This document shows positions 1-13,247 of a stretch of 64,000 bases of DNA, piece by piece. This DNA comes from Cyclospora cayetanensis (lineage: Eukaryota; Apicomplexa; Conoidasida; Eucoccidiorida; Eimeriidae): contig NW_020312081.1 in NCBI RefSeq assembly GCF_002999335.1, positions 248,001 to 312,000 of the forward strand. The letters run 5' to 3'. The notes beneath the pieces are model-generated. The model had not been told where the DNA came from. It worked only from the letters and a program-made list of their open reading frames with translations, and made no database searches. How positions within the stretch are numbered: position 1 is the first letter of the stretch; every line of letters starts with the position of its first letter. The translations under genes were made by a program, and so were the position numbers.

Positions 1-454
1 CAGTTCACATGCACAAAAGTAGCTACTAGGTTGGGTGCCAGCGTTGGTTGTTTCCTTTCTGGCGTTAAGTTACCACTAAGCAAATTGTAATTGGGAGATT
101 TAACGGGAAAAAGTGCCTTACTAGACGCTGCACCTCACTCCCCCTCTGGGGCCACGGGGTGTACAGGCAACTCCAACCCCTCCCTGCTTCAGACTGCCTC
201 CTTCTTTCTACCTCTCCCATGTCACGAGGCTTACTTCGTTAAATGCAAAATAGGGTGTCTTCATCCCCATACCACTGCCGTCTTCACTTGCTTGAGGGGC
301 CTCCACAGGCCTGTAGGACACATATCTAAGAAGACTGCTGACAGGAAGACTCCTGATATTGCCTCTCGTTCTTCCTGTATACAAGAACCAAATTAACTCT
401 CATCGACCTAGCAGAGTGCCTCGCTCTCATCCGTGCCCCTCCTCGCTTTCCACA

Positions 455-3400
455 ATGCTGTCAGCACCAGGGGGACCTGCCTCAGCTTCTGCCCCTTTGG
501 GGTCCACTGGAGGCCCCCTTGGCCGGCTTTACGGACCCCGGAATGTTCTGTATGTGCGCAATCTGTCTCCTTTAGTCACAGAAGAGCATTTGAAGGCGAT
601 TTTTTCGCATTGCGCCGAGGTTCTCCGGGTGGAGTTCAAGCCTCTGCCAGGGGGGCCCTCTGGGGCGCCTGGCGGAGGCCGCTATTGCGAATTAGAGTTC
701 GTAGACAGCGCAGGCATAACTGCGGCGTCTCAGTTGAACGGAACCGAGCTGCTCGGCTTAGCTATGCAAGTGTCTGTGCTAAATCCTGGGGCGCCAGGAC
801 CCTCTTCAGCAAACCTGATGAAGTCGGTTACACCCCTCCCAACGCCTCTTCCCCCCGCCGCCCCCGCGCCTCCCGTCGTCATCCCTCCCCCAGTACAGCC
901 CATTGGAGGCATGGCGGCTGCAGCGGCAGCAGCAGCAGCAGCAGCCGCTGGAGTAGTAGGGGGTTCCTCTCTAGCGGGGACGCCTGGAGCCATTGGCATA
1001 GCCGCAGCGAACTCAGCAGCAGCGGCGGCTACTCCCGCTGCAGTCTCTGGTGGCGCTGCTGCCTTTTTGCCTGCCGTCACCCCAGCAGCGACCCCCGTCA
1101 CTGCGGTGGAGATTGCCATGCAGAATCATCTGGCGAACCTTCAGGTCTGCTTCTGCTGAGTGTGTGTGGGCGTGATAGCGCGCCTGGTTGCGGCTGTTCA
1201 TGCACACCTTGCTTTCTTTCTGTCTGCTTTGCTTGAGGCCCTTTCAGTTACGGGCTGGTCGCTGCCTTTAGGGATGTCTCGCGGTTTATGACTTGCATAG
1301 TAGAGTCATGGGTTTGTGGCTTGTGTCTCAGGCAGTGCAAGCCGCTGCTGCACAGGCTAAGCAGCTGGCAGCTCGTAAGAAAAGCGAGTTGGGCTTGGGA
1401 GTCGCGGTTACAGCAGTAGACGGCCGGTTGCCTCCTGCTCAGTCGCTTGTCTCTGGAGTTCTCGTGGCGGAGCCTGAGGCTGACCAGTTGGAGAGGACAT
1501 GTTTCGTTCAGGGATTTCCTGAGGAGGTAAGGAAGGCAGACATGGAAGGAGCTGCGCAGAGATTCTCCCGCGCTTATCTATGGCCGAACTTTTGCTACAA
1601 ATAGGTGTCGGTTTTGTTTTGCTGCCTTCCTGGGTGTGTGCCTGTTTCTTCCCTCGCCACTTGCTGTTCAGGGTGCCTCCGTTCTTCGTCGTGGGAGAGA
1701 CTAATTTACGAGATTAGGCTGCTGAGAGAAGGGCCTCGTGCTGTAGGCGTTATGTGTGCATTGCAAGCTCGAAGCTTCGGTGGCTCTATCTGTGTGCCGC
1801 AGTATGATGAGAAGGAGGTCAGCCTCCTCCTCAACGACCTCGCCAAAGTCGTTGCCATTAGACTCTCCACGAACACTAGCAAGCCAAAGTATGCCCGAAG
1901 TTGTCGACATACATAAATCAACCTTCAATCCCTGCCCCTTCGTTCGCTGGCGTGCCGTGGAGATGTGGCTTCACGCATTTATGGCACAAATTCGTGGCAG
2001 GTGTTAGTTATCCTTCCCAATCATGTTGTCTATCGGTAGTGCTTTGTGAATCTCCCCGCAGATATGCCATCGTGGAATTCGAGAACGCCCAAGAAGCCGC
2101 TGGTGTGCTAGCCTTGGATGGCAAGAACATTGGTTCCTCAGTCCTCACGTAGGCTCTAGCACAAGCTTGCCCTCATTCTGCATATTGCAGTCCGTCTTGA
2201 TGTGTTTTTCCTCCTGCTTGCGTCTAACATATTCTTCGAACGTGAGTTTCTTTTTGATAGTGGTGTGTGTTTGTGTGCATGTATGAGTGGTCAACTGCAC
2301 CCGTCTCTTTGCCGCTTTCTCTCACTGCGACTTACTCTAGGCTGACACACACATGCATGTGTGTCTGCTGAGTCTTCACCGCTGTGCACCCTGCTTGTGG
2401 CTCGCGCGTTCAGACAGACGCTATTTCGCCTCTCGAAAGAGGCCACCTCTAGGCTCTGCATTTGAATGCTGCGCTGTTCTCGTGCAGCGTGAAAAAATCC
2501 GGCTCCTTGGTAGAGTTCAGGGACCCAGATGGTGTTTTGTTCGAGGTTCCCGCTCCCCCCATTCTCTCGCAGATCAAGCAGCAGCAGCAGCTCCTTCAGT
2601 CTCCTGAGCAACAGAAGGAACAAGTGGAGCTCAGAGACAAGAGAATTGGTGAGAATCGGGAGCTCCCTATTCTCGCGGTGCGGCTTCCCGCCGCACATGT
2701 CTGCATGTCTTTGCTTGCTGCACGGTGCCTGGCGCGTAGCTGTATTGTCTTTGCATCCGTTCCTTTCTATCCTGGTGCCGGGGTTCGTCTTTGTCTCCTT
2801 TTGCGGTGCGTTTGCGCCTTGGATTCGCCTTTGAAATCGCGACTTCACGCGGTGCTGTGAGCCCTTTTTTTCAGCCGCAGCAAAGGATGCCATCGAGCGG
2901 CGACTGCGGCATGCGCAAGACGAAAGGGAAGTAGGGAAGGTCTCCGCTCGAGCGGTTGCTCAGCAGCCGAGTGACAAGAGGAGGCAATCTCGCAGCGGCA
3001 GCAGATTCAGGAGTAGGGACAGAAGGCCCAGCGAGCGCAAGCAGTGAGCCTTGAGAGAACCTCCTTCTTCTCGAGAGAGACAGAGACAGAGACAGAGAGA
3101 GACAGAAAGAGACAGAGAAAACCGAGCTCCAGTGCCGGTGATAGGGCCGCTTGGCACGGATAGCGACAGTCAGAGAAAAGCCTTGGCAGCAGCAGAAAGA
3201 ATGCCTGTACGCTGTCTTTGTATTTGTAACGCAGGCACGTCTCGCGCTCCCCCAGTGCTCCCAGCCGCTCCTTATCCCCCGCAGGGGGGCCCTCAAGAGA
3301 CCCCTTCAGGGGCCCCTTGAGGGATCGTTCTAGGTCTGTGCCACGAAGAGACTCGGTGGGGAGTCAGGAGAAGGCAGAGCGTCGGCCGTTGCTACGGCCT

Positions 3401-5674
3401 TTAGGCTCACAGGGTGCAGCAGCAGTTCTGAAGGAGAAGCTGAAGCACGCGGCGTATGCTGAGGGGGAAGAGCGAGATATGGTGGCTCGCATGCATTCCA
3501 ACTCGCCTGTTGCGCGATCACCCGCATCCAGAAAGCGGTCTCCCTCCCCGATAAGGCGATCGCTTTCTGGCAGGCGTCGGTCTCCCTCCCCATCAAGGCG
3601 TTCTCCCGGATCGCAGGAGCATTCCCCCTCTAGGAGGAGACGCTCTTTGTCTCCGGAGCACAGAAGGTCCCCTCCACGGCTGCTGAGGAAGAGACGTTCA
3701 CCCTCTCCAAGGAGACGCTCAATCTCCCCAAAGAGACGCTCAATCTCCCCAAAGAGACGCTCAGTCTCTCCAAAGAGACGACGCTCTATCACACCAAGGA
3801 GAGGTTCTTTGTCCCCCAAAAGGCATTCGCTCTCGCCAAGAGGAAACTCGCCTTTATCAAGGAGACGCTCTCCCACTCCAAGAGGTCGCCATTCCCCCTC
3901 TCCAAGGAGGCGCTCTCCGACTCCAAAGCAACGGCCTCCAATGCAGCACAGACCCTCTGTTTCTCCGGGTCGAAGACGGTCGCCGCAGTTCCCAAGGAAC
4001 AAACGGGTACGCTCGAGCTTATCATCGGCACGGGAGGGTCGGTCTCCCTCCCCTGCTGTAGCAGCTGCCGTACAACCGGCTGGAAAATCCAGAGGGACCC
4101 CCCCCCGCTCCCGTTCGGCGTCATTCCGCAGCGACGCTGCTCGCGAAGGGGAATCTTCTGCAGCACTACCAGGGGATAGCAGGAGAGGACTTAGCCCCTC
4201 GTCTGCTCAGAGGCAGACAAATGCTGGACGCTCTCCCCACGCTCATCGGAGGGGACAGCTCAGCTCTCCCCGGAGGCAAGGCAAAAGGTCGCCCTCGCCC
4301 AAGAGACGCTCTCTTCCTCCGCGGAGAGGCTCGCGATCTCCTGGCCCCCCCGGAAGATCCCACATCGCTGCAGAGGAGGCCCCTCCACCCAAAGACAGTA
4401 CCAGCCGATCCCCCTCCCCTACCTTCAGGCGCAGCAACTACTCACCCTCGCACTCACCGCGCAGGAGGCGATCCAGATCGTCTTGTGGAGGCCGTGCACT
4501 CCCGCGCAAGTCTCCCGAGTGGGGAGTCTCTGAGGCTTCACCTTCGAGTCGGGGGCCCAGAGGGGCCCCTTCTCACCGCCGGGGCCCTTCGCCTCGCAGG
4601 GGCCCCCTGCAGCAGCGCCAGTATTCAGGTAGCAGGGAGCGTTCTTCGTCTCCTGGGAGGGGGAGGGGCCCCCAAATGGCCGGGGGGCCTCCCTCCAAGA
4701 GAGGCAGAAGCCCTTCTTTCCATCTAAGGAGACGGTCTCCTTCCCCACGGGGGGGGGAGCTCAGATCGTGGAGACGCTCTCCGGGATCGCCTCCACGGTC
4801 TCCCCCGAGACGCTATCCGTAAGTCGATGTTGGCGCAGGCAGTCGCTGTAACCCTCGCCTGGACTGTAGCCCATTTGAAGGTTAAGGATTGCTGGCGGCA
4901 TCAGAGAGATAGCCTCAGTAACGGCGGGAAACGCCGCCGCGCCTGTTGCAGCATCCATTCCAACACACGGGTGCACAGATGAAAGCAGGTTTTTCGTGTG
5001 TTCATTTGCTTAACGTGGCTACAGGCGCAGGGTTTCTCCTGGCCCAATGGGGGCCTACTACGACCCCCGAGGGCCCCCAGTGCCAAGTCTGGCATACAGA
5101 GAGAGGGACGCAGACTGGGGAGGAAGGGGGTATATCCCCATGGGGGGCCCCCGCCCCTATGGAAGAGACGCGAGACACATCCGGAGGGGCCCTCCCATAA
5201 GAGATGAGGGACCCGTACGCAGACAGCAGCCGAACCGAGGACTGCCTACCCCGACCGTGGATCGCTACAAAAGCCAAAGCAGGTAGAGCCTTTTGACACG
5301 AAGAAAGGGAAGCGTGGGAGGGTCTTTGAGAGAGCAGAAGTGCTTTATTAAGGCCACACAAGAATGCTTCCTTCTCAGCGCTTGGGGTGCCTTTCGTTTG
5401 TTCACATCATTATTACTGCTGCAGGTCTCTTAGCGAAGAAGGGCCTGTTGAACGCGGAAGCTCTGCAGGGTCTCCTCCTGCAACAGCAGCGGCTGCTGCT
5501 ACCAGAAAGGCTGCGGATGGCGAGGAGGGTGATAGGCCATCTCCGTTGGGCAGCGAAGGTGGATCTCCATCGTCCCCCAATAGGGGTTCTCCATCTTCTC
5601 TACCTCTGCATTCGCGTGTAGGAGACCTTAGGCGTCGGTTGCAAAGCAAGCGGGTGGAGCCTCCTTCTCACTGA
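455..5674 (+). CDS. Two-RRM SR-like RNA-binding protein (possible SREK1-like splicing factor), nine exons
   Basis: Probable nuclear pre-mRNA splicing regulator. Phase-consistent exons: 455-1144, 1332-1526, 1818-1888, 2062-2148, 2488-2648, 2875-3043, 3235-4818, 5031-5282, 5425-5674, giving about 1152 aa. RRM1 lies near residues 30-110 (RNP2 LYVRNL; RNP1-like RYCELEF). A Pro/Ala linker with an 11-Ala run follows. RRM2 (about 284-350; CFVQGF, then KYAIVEF) is split over three exons. A charged helix (AIERRLRHAQDERE) precedes an RS domain of several hundred residues, mostly in one 1.6-kb exon with repeated RR(S/R)SPSP units, and a Gly/Pro/Tyr-rich tail. The layout RRM, linker, short charged helix, RS tail resembles SREK1-type splicing regulators; that assignment is inference. 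The start was chosen because it is the ATG just before the conserved part of the first open exon. The 3043 donor (GTGAGC) and 3234 acceptor were selected because only they keep the RS frame. Sure of RRM plus RS; orthology is tentative. Confidence 0.85.
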
Positions 5675-6700
5675 CCCCTACTCTGCCAGTCTTATCCCTG
5701 ACTTTCCTTTTCAGCCCATTCAGGGGTTCATGGTAACATTCGTTTGACTCCTTTTGTTTTACTAAGGGGCCCCTTTGCGCCAATTTCGTGTATAGCAGGG
5801 ACCTCGAATGGCTGATGTAGCAGCAGCCGGTATTCTTTCGCTCGAAAAGGGAGGAAAGCTCCTAGAAGGGCCCCATAACGAGGGTCTAACGGGGCCTATC
5901 ACGGGCAGCAGTCCCTCCTTCACTTATTTTGGTGGGCCATAGGGAGTTGATGCTGCAGCAGCAAAAACGCTGCGGTGATTAGTGGCGTTCACCGGTGCTA
6001 TGGTAGCTACAGAGGCAACTAAAAGTCGCTTCCCATCGAAGGGCTCCCGTGAGGGCCCTGTCAAACCAAAAGGCCCGCAGTGGCCATTCTTTGTTGCCTC
6101 ATAATTTCCTAACGGTCTTCCCTTTCATGAGGGACTGATGGCTTTTCCTGCCTTGAGGGGTCCCTCATCCATTCTGCTTGGATTTAAGTGTAGTCTTTTG
6201 CGAAACTGTAGCGAGATCCCCATGAGCTTCGGTAACCGTCCCTCTCCTGTCTGCGCTGTTGCCCACTGTTGTCATTGCTGTTTGCATGTCACTCTTCCTG
6301 GCCTTCTATGTGTGACTCTCCCGGATCTAGTTGCGGGCTTCAATCTATATGCGTGTGTGTCTGTATCGGTTTCCGTGTGTGCCAATCTTATGCTGCCTCG
6401 TGTCCGTTTCCCCATTTGTGGGCTTTATACGAAGCAGCAAAAGCAGTAGTGCCAACAGTTGTATCGTCACTTAGCAGTATTAGCAGCAGTCTCCGAGTTT
6501 TTAAGGGGAAGCGTCGTAAATCTCTTTCCCGCGAAAAAAACGTTTATCCTTTATGTCACGCGTAGTGGCGAAACACTGAATCTATCGTTCCGATATCTGC
6601 TTTGGGCAGACGCAGTCCTAATCTCACACTTACTTAGCCTTCGGAGTGAAGGCCACTCTTCGTTGCTGTTACTGGTAGATGGGCAGGCAGGCGACAGTTG
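5675..6700. other. Intergenic / 3' flank of the SR-like gene
   Basis: No supported gene. The stretch is T-rich and carries several short GGGGCCC blocks like those in the preceding RS exon. Short ORFs here have no recognisable domain. It grades into the decayed retroelement that begins near 6.7 kb. Confidence 0.4.
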
Positions 6701-6899
6701 GAAGGTAGCTGCTGTTATGGACTCCTCAGTGCTGCCGTCGAGGTTGTGCTGAGAACTACACGAGATTCTGGGAAAATCTCTCAAGGTATACCTGATAAGC
6801 TGCTACTGCCGCTGCAAAGAATCACATCTGCATGCCCCTTGCTGATTGGGTAATCCAAGGCCGACGTTATAAAACGCTGCATCCCCCAGAATTTCCTGA

Positions 6900-7310
6900 T
6901 GCTACAACGTAATATTCTTTCTGCTCATCGTTGCCCGCGTCGTTGCTGCTGCTTTTGCAGCGTCTGCCTCTGTCAACAAGCCGCTATGCCGGCAAGACAC
7001 AGGACACGTAAAATGTGTAAAGCGAAGCAGCGTCCAGACCGGTCCAGTAGTGGCTCCGCGCCTCGGAGCAAAGCCTGCATCCAAATAAATGCGGCAGACG
7101 CAGCATTGCCGATTTTAAAGCTCAAAAGAGGCATGAGGGACGGTCTACAGGCAACATATCTGAGAGTCCCTGCGCATAGATCCGAGTGCAGAGAATGCAG
7201 AAACAACAATGACCGGAAGCTTTTCGAGCAATTCCCATCAATGGAGGTAGCCATTCGAGGCAGAGCCTGCGGTGGGAAAAGGACAAGCACGAGGGCATGG
7301 GAGGAATAAT
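6900..7310 (-). repeat. LTR-like / 3' non-coding block of copy E1
   Basis: On the minus strand this block shares scattered matching segments, such as the stretch around CGGATCTATGCGCAGG, with 20960-21300 (+) and 36420-36000 (-). In each copy it follows the integrase end, so it is the 3' terminal part of the family. No intact TG...CA terminus was identified. Confidence 0.4.
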
Positions 7311-7999
7311 TTCCATAGCTACTGGTGTTCTAGCCAGCCAAACACCAAAAATTCTCCCACAGGCACCAAGCCGGCTACTGCGCTTCCGTCAGCCACTTAG
7401 GTTGTGTTCTCCACCCAATTAACGATGGTCCGTCTATTGTGTCCTCGGTGCTCAAAAGCCCTGAAATCCTGCACTTACATGGCTGTGCGTGAATCCTGCG
7501 CCTCCACTTGGGTCAGCTACCTGTGGGGCAAGTCCGTGAGCAACCTGGTGAGTCTTCAAATCCTCTTAGAAAACCAATATTAATGTCTTAGTAGCACGGT
7601 CAGCTTTATGGCCAATGTATAGAGCATGAAAGAGAACGTACTGGCAAGGCAATCGCAGCTAGTCTTTGTTATCTTGAGGCAAACGCCTTTGTCTGGCCAC
7701 TTTCTGGTGCACCTCATAAAGCCTGCCACTCCGCTAAAACCAAAACCCTAGGCATGAAACACACAGGCAACCAACCCCTATCATGGATCCTTGCTTGTCT
7801 TCCTTGAGCTTTCCGCATGCATACACGTGAGCTATCCAACTGTTTACTAAATGTTACGATGGTAACTGTGGCTACTCCGGGAAATACCAGGTCTCGGCCC
7901 GGATTGCAAAGGGGCACCTCCATGTTCAACAGGTATGCGGGGAGGCAACGGATATACGAGTACACTCTCATACTATCACCCTAATTTGCACAAAGCAAA

Positions 8000-8900
8000 T
8001 AATCAGGCCAAGAATATTGGATTTGTGTGAGCACCGAGTCACAAGTACTGCGAAAGGGTGCTGTTGGTACGCTCTGTCAGCCCATTCACCGTATGATCAT
8101 TTTCAGGGACCATATTCTGCTCCTCGCGCAGTTGCGTCATAAAGGCACACCAAAACGCGCTAACAAAGCTAGAATCCTTATCCGCATTATTACTCATTAA
8201 AAAATTGGTTTAGCTCCAAGACATGAGGTAAAAATGATTAAGCGCGTTCCTGAGTTGTGACAGAGCTGGAGCAAGAGATCAATGGGCATATTTGCTGGGT
8301 CTGTCAGCAACGACGTAGAGCCCATCCTGACAATTGATTTCCGGCAGTCCAACAATGCATCCATGGTTACATATCAGAGCCAAACTTCAGGAACCAGAGG
8401 GACTTGCAAATGTCGAGTTCAGGAGAGTGCAAAGCTTCATCTGCTGAGAGTTTGGGCATGACAGTTCATACTCTTCTGCCGCACGATGCACGGCAAGATA
8501 CCAGAAGGACGTGAGAGCTCCTTCATTGCAATGTGAATCTCACCATAGCTCGGAAGAACACGACCATGTGATTTGTGCAAACCACCACTGTGGAAGAAAG
8601 TGGAAATGTGCACGCGACTGCGACTCTGCCTAGTTCTGTAACACTGCAGGCCTTCCCCACCGTGGTAGTGCTTCAGCCCTTGCCACTATGGATTTTGGCA
8701 ATAGTGATGAGTGCATGGATATAAAAAGCAAGGGACCCACCCATTTCCGATAGAAACCACAAGTTAGCCCAGACAAGAGCGGCAGTGCTGCACAACAGCG
8801 CATTGCCGGGGCAATGTGAAAGCGCGTCGGCAACCGCGTTGGTGATATCCTTTATGTAGTCGACTGCGTCACAGACGAGTAAAGGCAAATTCCACGTGCA
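8000..8900 (-). pseudogene. RNase H tail and integrase remnant of copy E1
   Basis: At about 8.86 kb on the minus strand the reading KDITNAVADALSH matches the hallmark end of Ty3/gypsy RNase H, where the motif VADALSR is usual. Downstream, to about 8.0 kb, nucleotide similarity to the plus-strand integrase region at 19.7-20.1 kb continues through stops and frameshifts. It is not functional. Confidence 0.5.
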
Positions 8901-9070
8901 GCATCAAGCTCACTTTGAAAGCCGAGACACGGAATCATAGAAGCACAGATGTTATGAAAATCTAACGCTTGAGCTTGTTAACTTGCGAAGTCTGTCTTCT
9001 GCCAGGTGAGGCGCACGTCGTAGCTCGTGTTGGTGCTACTAAACGTCTCCGTTAAATACTCAGATGTCAT

Positions 9071-9382
9071 TCATGCAGAGAGCAAAACAGTCCCTTTAGT
9101 AGGCTCATAGAACATCCAGATAAATTTCTGTCTGGCTTCAGCAGAGAACTTGGCAGATTGAAACAGCATATAGGCATGCTTGAGTTTGTGGCAGTGGAAC
9201 GCCGTGTGCTTGCCGTTAAGCTGGATAGGGCCCTGTACTAAAGTGTCTGTAAAATCAAGTGCCCGCTTCAATATTGATCCATGGATCTTGTTGGGTAATT
9301 TTCTAGTATGAGGCATTGTAAACTTTTGCTTTACAATGATTTTGTAGAGGCTCGAAGCCAACGCAAGTGCGCCAGATTTCAT
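9071..9382 (-). pseudogene. Reverse transcriptase remnant of copy E1
   Basis: The 103-residue open stretch contains KIHGSILKRALDFTDTLVQG followed by a KHTAFHCHKLKHAYML segment. It resembles the palm region of Ty3/gypsy RT, where a leucine-aspartate core is followed by a KTAF-type motif and the MPFGL region. The catalytic YxDD box is not present, so this is a fragment. Confidence 0.5.
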
Positions 9383-10849
9383 CCTTTTCCGGCACCAACA
9401 CTAGGTTATGCCCAATAGCGCTGAATTATTCCTGTACTTTTCGTTCTCACAAATCATCCGCCTGCTCGGCTAATCTTCTCTTAGTGCTGTAAACCCTTTC
9501 GATGCCCGCGGGGCATAGCTGGGGGCTAACCAGGAAATCAGCTCAACGGGCGCGGCTATACGACTAGCAGGCGACCAGCTGATAAGCACTTCGTCATCAT
9601 ATGTCACATACACGAAGTTCTCGATATCTGCACATTCCTAGTATCACGAGAATAAATAGCCAGTTTGAATATGCTTATAGGTATCCAGTTCCGATACCAG
9701 GAAAACAGGATGCATGCTGAGAACCGGCTTTCCTACCGTCAGCAAAGAAGCTCTGCTCAACCCGTTTGAGCTATTGACTTCTCCTAACCGTAAATGAAGA
9801 ATAGCTAGTAAGGAGATCAAGCGCTGCTTCATCCTGATACCTCCAGGTATACTAACCTTCACAGCGCGCAGCTGTGGCCACATGAGCACCTTCGTTGGGG
9901 CAACCCCTGGCAAGCCTAGGAGAATAGGTTGCACGATCCCAAAATAAAGGTCACGGACCATACTGCTGAGACTCTGTGCCGAGCTGAATAAGCATATACT
10001 TGCCGTGCCCTTGCTAGACCCTGCATTCTGCTGCTCTTCATCAAACCTGCGTGAGGGATTGGGCTAACGAGTGAACAGGCTGGCTGCACTTCTGCTCCGC
10101 CACCTCGACTAGCAGATTCACTTGGCATCTAGTGTAAAGTAGCGCTAGCGATTCTTAGCCCTGCTGTGAGCCTGTACCAACCCAAATTTGATGGCTGATG
10201 AGCCTTTAACTGCGACTCTATTTTCTGTGGCCCCTTTACTGCGCAGTAGCTGGCATGGAGAGTGTGGGGGCCTTTCCGTTTCCCTGATTTGCCTTCTTCG
10301 TTTGCCAAGGACCCTCCTTTCGCCGAGCTCAGTCTCGCTCTTCGTATTCTTGGGCTCTTTCTATGTGAGTGCAGTCCTGGATTATAAAACCAATTGTCCA
10401 CAAAAGCAGTTAGGTAGCTGTGCGCAGTTTGTGGCTGTTTAAGGGACCAGATAACCTCAGGCTTTCTTCAAGAATCCACATAAGTGAATAAGTTTTGAGT
10501 CTCGAGTAGGCTCCACCTTCTCCGCACAAAACACGCCAGATGCGCTTATTTGCCTGTTGAACCCTAAATGGTGTACCGTTTGCGAAAGCCTCATCGGTAG
10601 GCTGTTTATTTGCTAAGCCGCTGCCCATTTTGTGGCCATCGGACGTGAGGCTTTGGGTAGACACCAGCTAAATCAATAATCAAGCAGTTTTTTTGTCTAC
10701 GTTGTGGCTTTTGCAGGAAGTTTTCACATTTCTCGATGTGACGATCTATTGATTGATTCTCCTGCTAAGGCGTTCTGGATCCTTGCAAAATTTGCTCTTG
10801 GACCGATCTATACTTAAACAGATCAGTGAGGGCTTGTATGCAAGCGTGA

Positions 10850-11150
10850 ACTGAAGTGGTCCCTGGAGTTCAAGGGCTCCTCTGCATTACTTGCGCCATT
10901 CTTGAAATTCATTACCATTCTGTGAACATGCCGCAAAAATCGGTCAATTCTTTTCGTCTGGAAATGAAATTGCGAGGTACTTCTCCAACTGGCGATACAA
11001 CAACGCTAGTGAGTCTTTTTTGTAGTAACTGCTGCCCTTCGGTACCCGCGCCTCTCCAAGTTTCGGCGACGAAAGAGGGGCACGCCAGGGTGCGCATACT
11101 TGCGTCCTCTGAGCATGGGTGTTCGCAGCTGATTGCACATAGCAGATAGC
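10850..11150 (-). pseudogene. Gag-like remnant of copy E1
   Basis: The minus-strand sequence shares the segment TGGAGAAGTACCTCGC...TTTTTGCGGCATG with the gag-like region at 16910-16970 (+) at the expected position relative to pol. The frame is interrupted. Confidence 0.4.
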
Positions 11151-11599
11151 CCATAAGTATATACCATGGAGTATAACTATATCGAGCTCAAGCCAATGTG
11201 TTAATAGATAATATATACGAGCGCCTAGGGCAGGTTATCTATTCTTGACTATTTCGCAAGTATGACTGGTGTCCAAGTATTGCCCAGACCCTAGCCTGGA
11301 CATTTTCTGCCAAGTGGCATTCCAGAAGGCGAAGAGAAAAGTGTTTTTGAGCCGAACATTGCATTCGGTCCAAAACTATAAATAGGCCAAGCTTTACCTC
11401 TCCCTGCAGAAAGCGCTACGTTGATTATTATCATGGCAGCTCTGACCAAACAATAAAACTATTCAGACTGACCTAGGGGGGTCTAGTACTCAAAAAGACT
11501 GGCAAACAGTCAAGGAAGAGCAAGGGTCGTCAAGCATTGGCTGCACCTGGCTAGCAGCCTAAAATCTAAATGCTAGACTATTACAAATAAATTACAGCC

Positions 11600-13247
11600 T
11601 TGCAAATGTCCTCAACGAGATAGACGCATGCAGGGAAAAAGATCCCTTATCAGACTAAGCATCCACGAATAAGCTAGCATCTAGAAAGTATACTTGCAAA
11701 AGGACGACCACTGCCAACACCGCCCAAGGCGAATCAACTACTTTCATTTTTCACTTGCCGTTAGTGCACTTCAAGGTGAATCCCATTCCTTCGCATAAGA
11801 CCGTTTCCTGGTGTATAAAAAGGGCTATTCAACAACGAAAGTCTGCGAGCTCTTCATTGCATGCAAAAGCAAGCGACGTTATTACCCTCGGAACACCACG
11901 GGCCCTCGCCTGAATACGATACAAGCCACTTGAAATGATGCCCCAAGGCTGCGGTTTTCACGCTGTTCGCGCCGTGCAGCCACCATAAAATCAGTGTTCA
12001 GCCGCCAACAGCGCGCCGCATGGGTGTGTACGTATGTACGCGTTTGTTGCAGTTATGGCACCAAACACCTTGGTCTCGTCACCCCCCAACCGCAATAGAA
12101 ACTGTGGGCAAGCAACAAAGAACCACTTCTTGAGACTATAACTTGAAAGAATAAAACAAGCACTGCTCCAGCAACAATGGGCTTCCGCGCTTCAAACTGT
12201 CGCTACCATGCAAGCAGTCAAAAACGTCATGGCACACTTAAGAAGCAATCACTAAATCAGCCCCGGCACGAATCAATGCGGGGGAATGCGCCCAACAACA
12301 ACATAAATCTACCACAGCAGTTTTGGGACCGTTATGGTAGACCTCCTTTTGCTACTCCCAATAACGTGTTCCCGAATCAGACATACCGGCGTTTCCAGCT
12401 AGCGACGTTCGGCTGTCTGTAAAACTGTACAACTGGGCAGAAACCATTTCCACGGCATCACAGCGAAGCCTCTTCATCCATTTACACTAAGCTGTATCCT
12501 CGTCCAGGCCTCGTATTTCTCTGCCGCATTTCCCCCTTGTGTCTGCCGCCAGCACAAACTGGGCCTTGAGATACCATGCTTGAGCGTGCATTTCAAAATC
12601 CACCAAAATTCAACCACTGATGAGAACATGCTACGCTTTGCAAGGTTGACCAGGTTCAAGATCCTCCTCCTGTTCAATGAGAAAATACATTTAACATTTT
12701 TTTCCAAATTTCCAAACGTGTCGCAGGCGCCCCAAAATGACCAGGGGAGCAAACTCAGCCTCGCCTTCCTGCCAATAGAGAAACAATACGGGAAATGTCA
12801 GCTGCCCCGGCTAATTGCTGACCATAAGGGGCAGACATTGCAAACCCCGTCGCAGGCACAGGCGAGACATGCATGGCTGTGCGACATGTCGAGACAGACA
12901 CTGGAAGTAATTCACATGATACGGCCAGTTACAGTAGAACAGTTCCAGCCGTGACAACGACCCTGTCATCTCCATACACGACGCACGAAGCTACTATACG
13001 ACTCCAGCAAGTACTGGATGCAGAGTCAGCGACCCGGGGCAGCTGATGTCTGCGACAATACAGAAAAGACGGAGGAGCCAAAACAAGGTTGCCGGAAGGC
13101 TTGTATTGCACAGGAAATCCTTCCTGGGCCCCTCAACAAAACTCCTCCTACACAGCATTTCGATCTTCAAATAAAGTCTCGGAATCGAAGATGTTCTGAG
13201 GTGAATTTAAACTAGACAGGAAGATATACGAAATTCCAACATGCCAT
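11600..13247. other. Intergenic stretch, 3' side of the CCCH gene
   Basis: No gene is supported. Short plus-strand ORFs (12177-12422, 12580-12954) have no recognisable domain and no convincing splice partners. The part near 13.2 kb probably includes the 3' UTR of the minus-strand CCCH gene; an AATAAAG-like signal lies near 13171 on the plus strand, which is the wrong strand for that gene. Confidence 0.3.

Larger units (their letters stand above)
6700..11600 (-). mobile_element. Decayed Ty3/gypsy (chromovirus-like) LTR retroelement, minus orientation (copy E1)
   Basis: Read on the minus strand, similarity to the plus-strand copy at 16.3-21.5 kb appears in the same order: gag-like sequence (about 11.15-10.85 kb), a gag-pol spacer (about 10.1 kb, sharing the block around GGCGGCAGAATGCAGGG), a reverse transcriptase remnant (9382-9071), an RNase H tail (about 8.86 kb), an integrase-like stretch (about 8.6-8.0 kb) and an LTR-like 3' end (about 7.3-6.9 kb). 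Every reading frame is broken many times. The outer edges were set by collinearity with the other copies, not by target-site duplications, which I could not find. Confidence 0.6.

Noticed and set aside
3364..4002. 212-codon minus-strand ORF with a repeated LLGEGERL pattern
   Set aside because: It is the reverse reading of the tandem RS repeats of the SR-like gene, not an independent gene.
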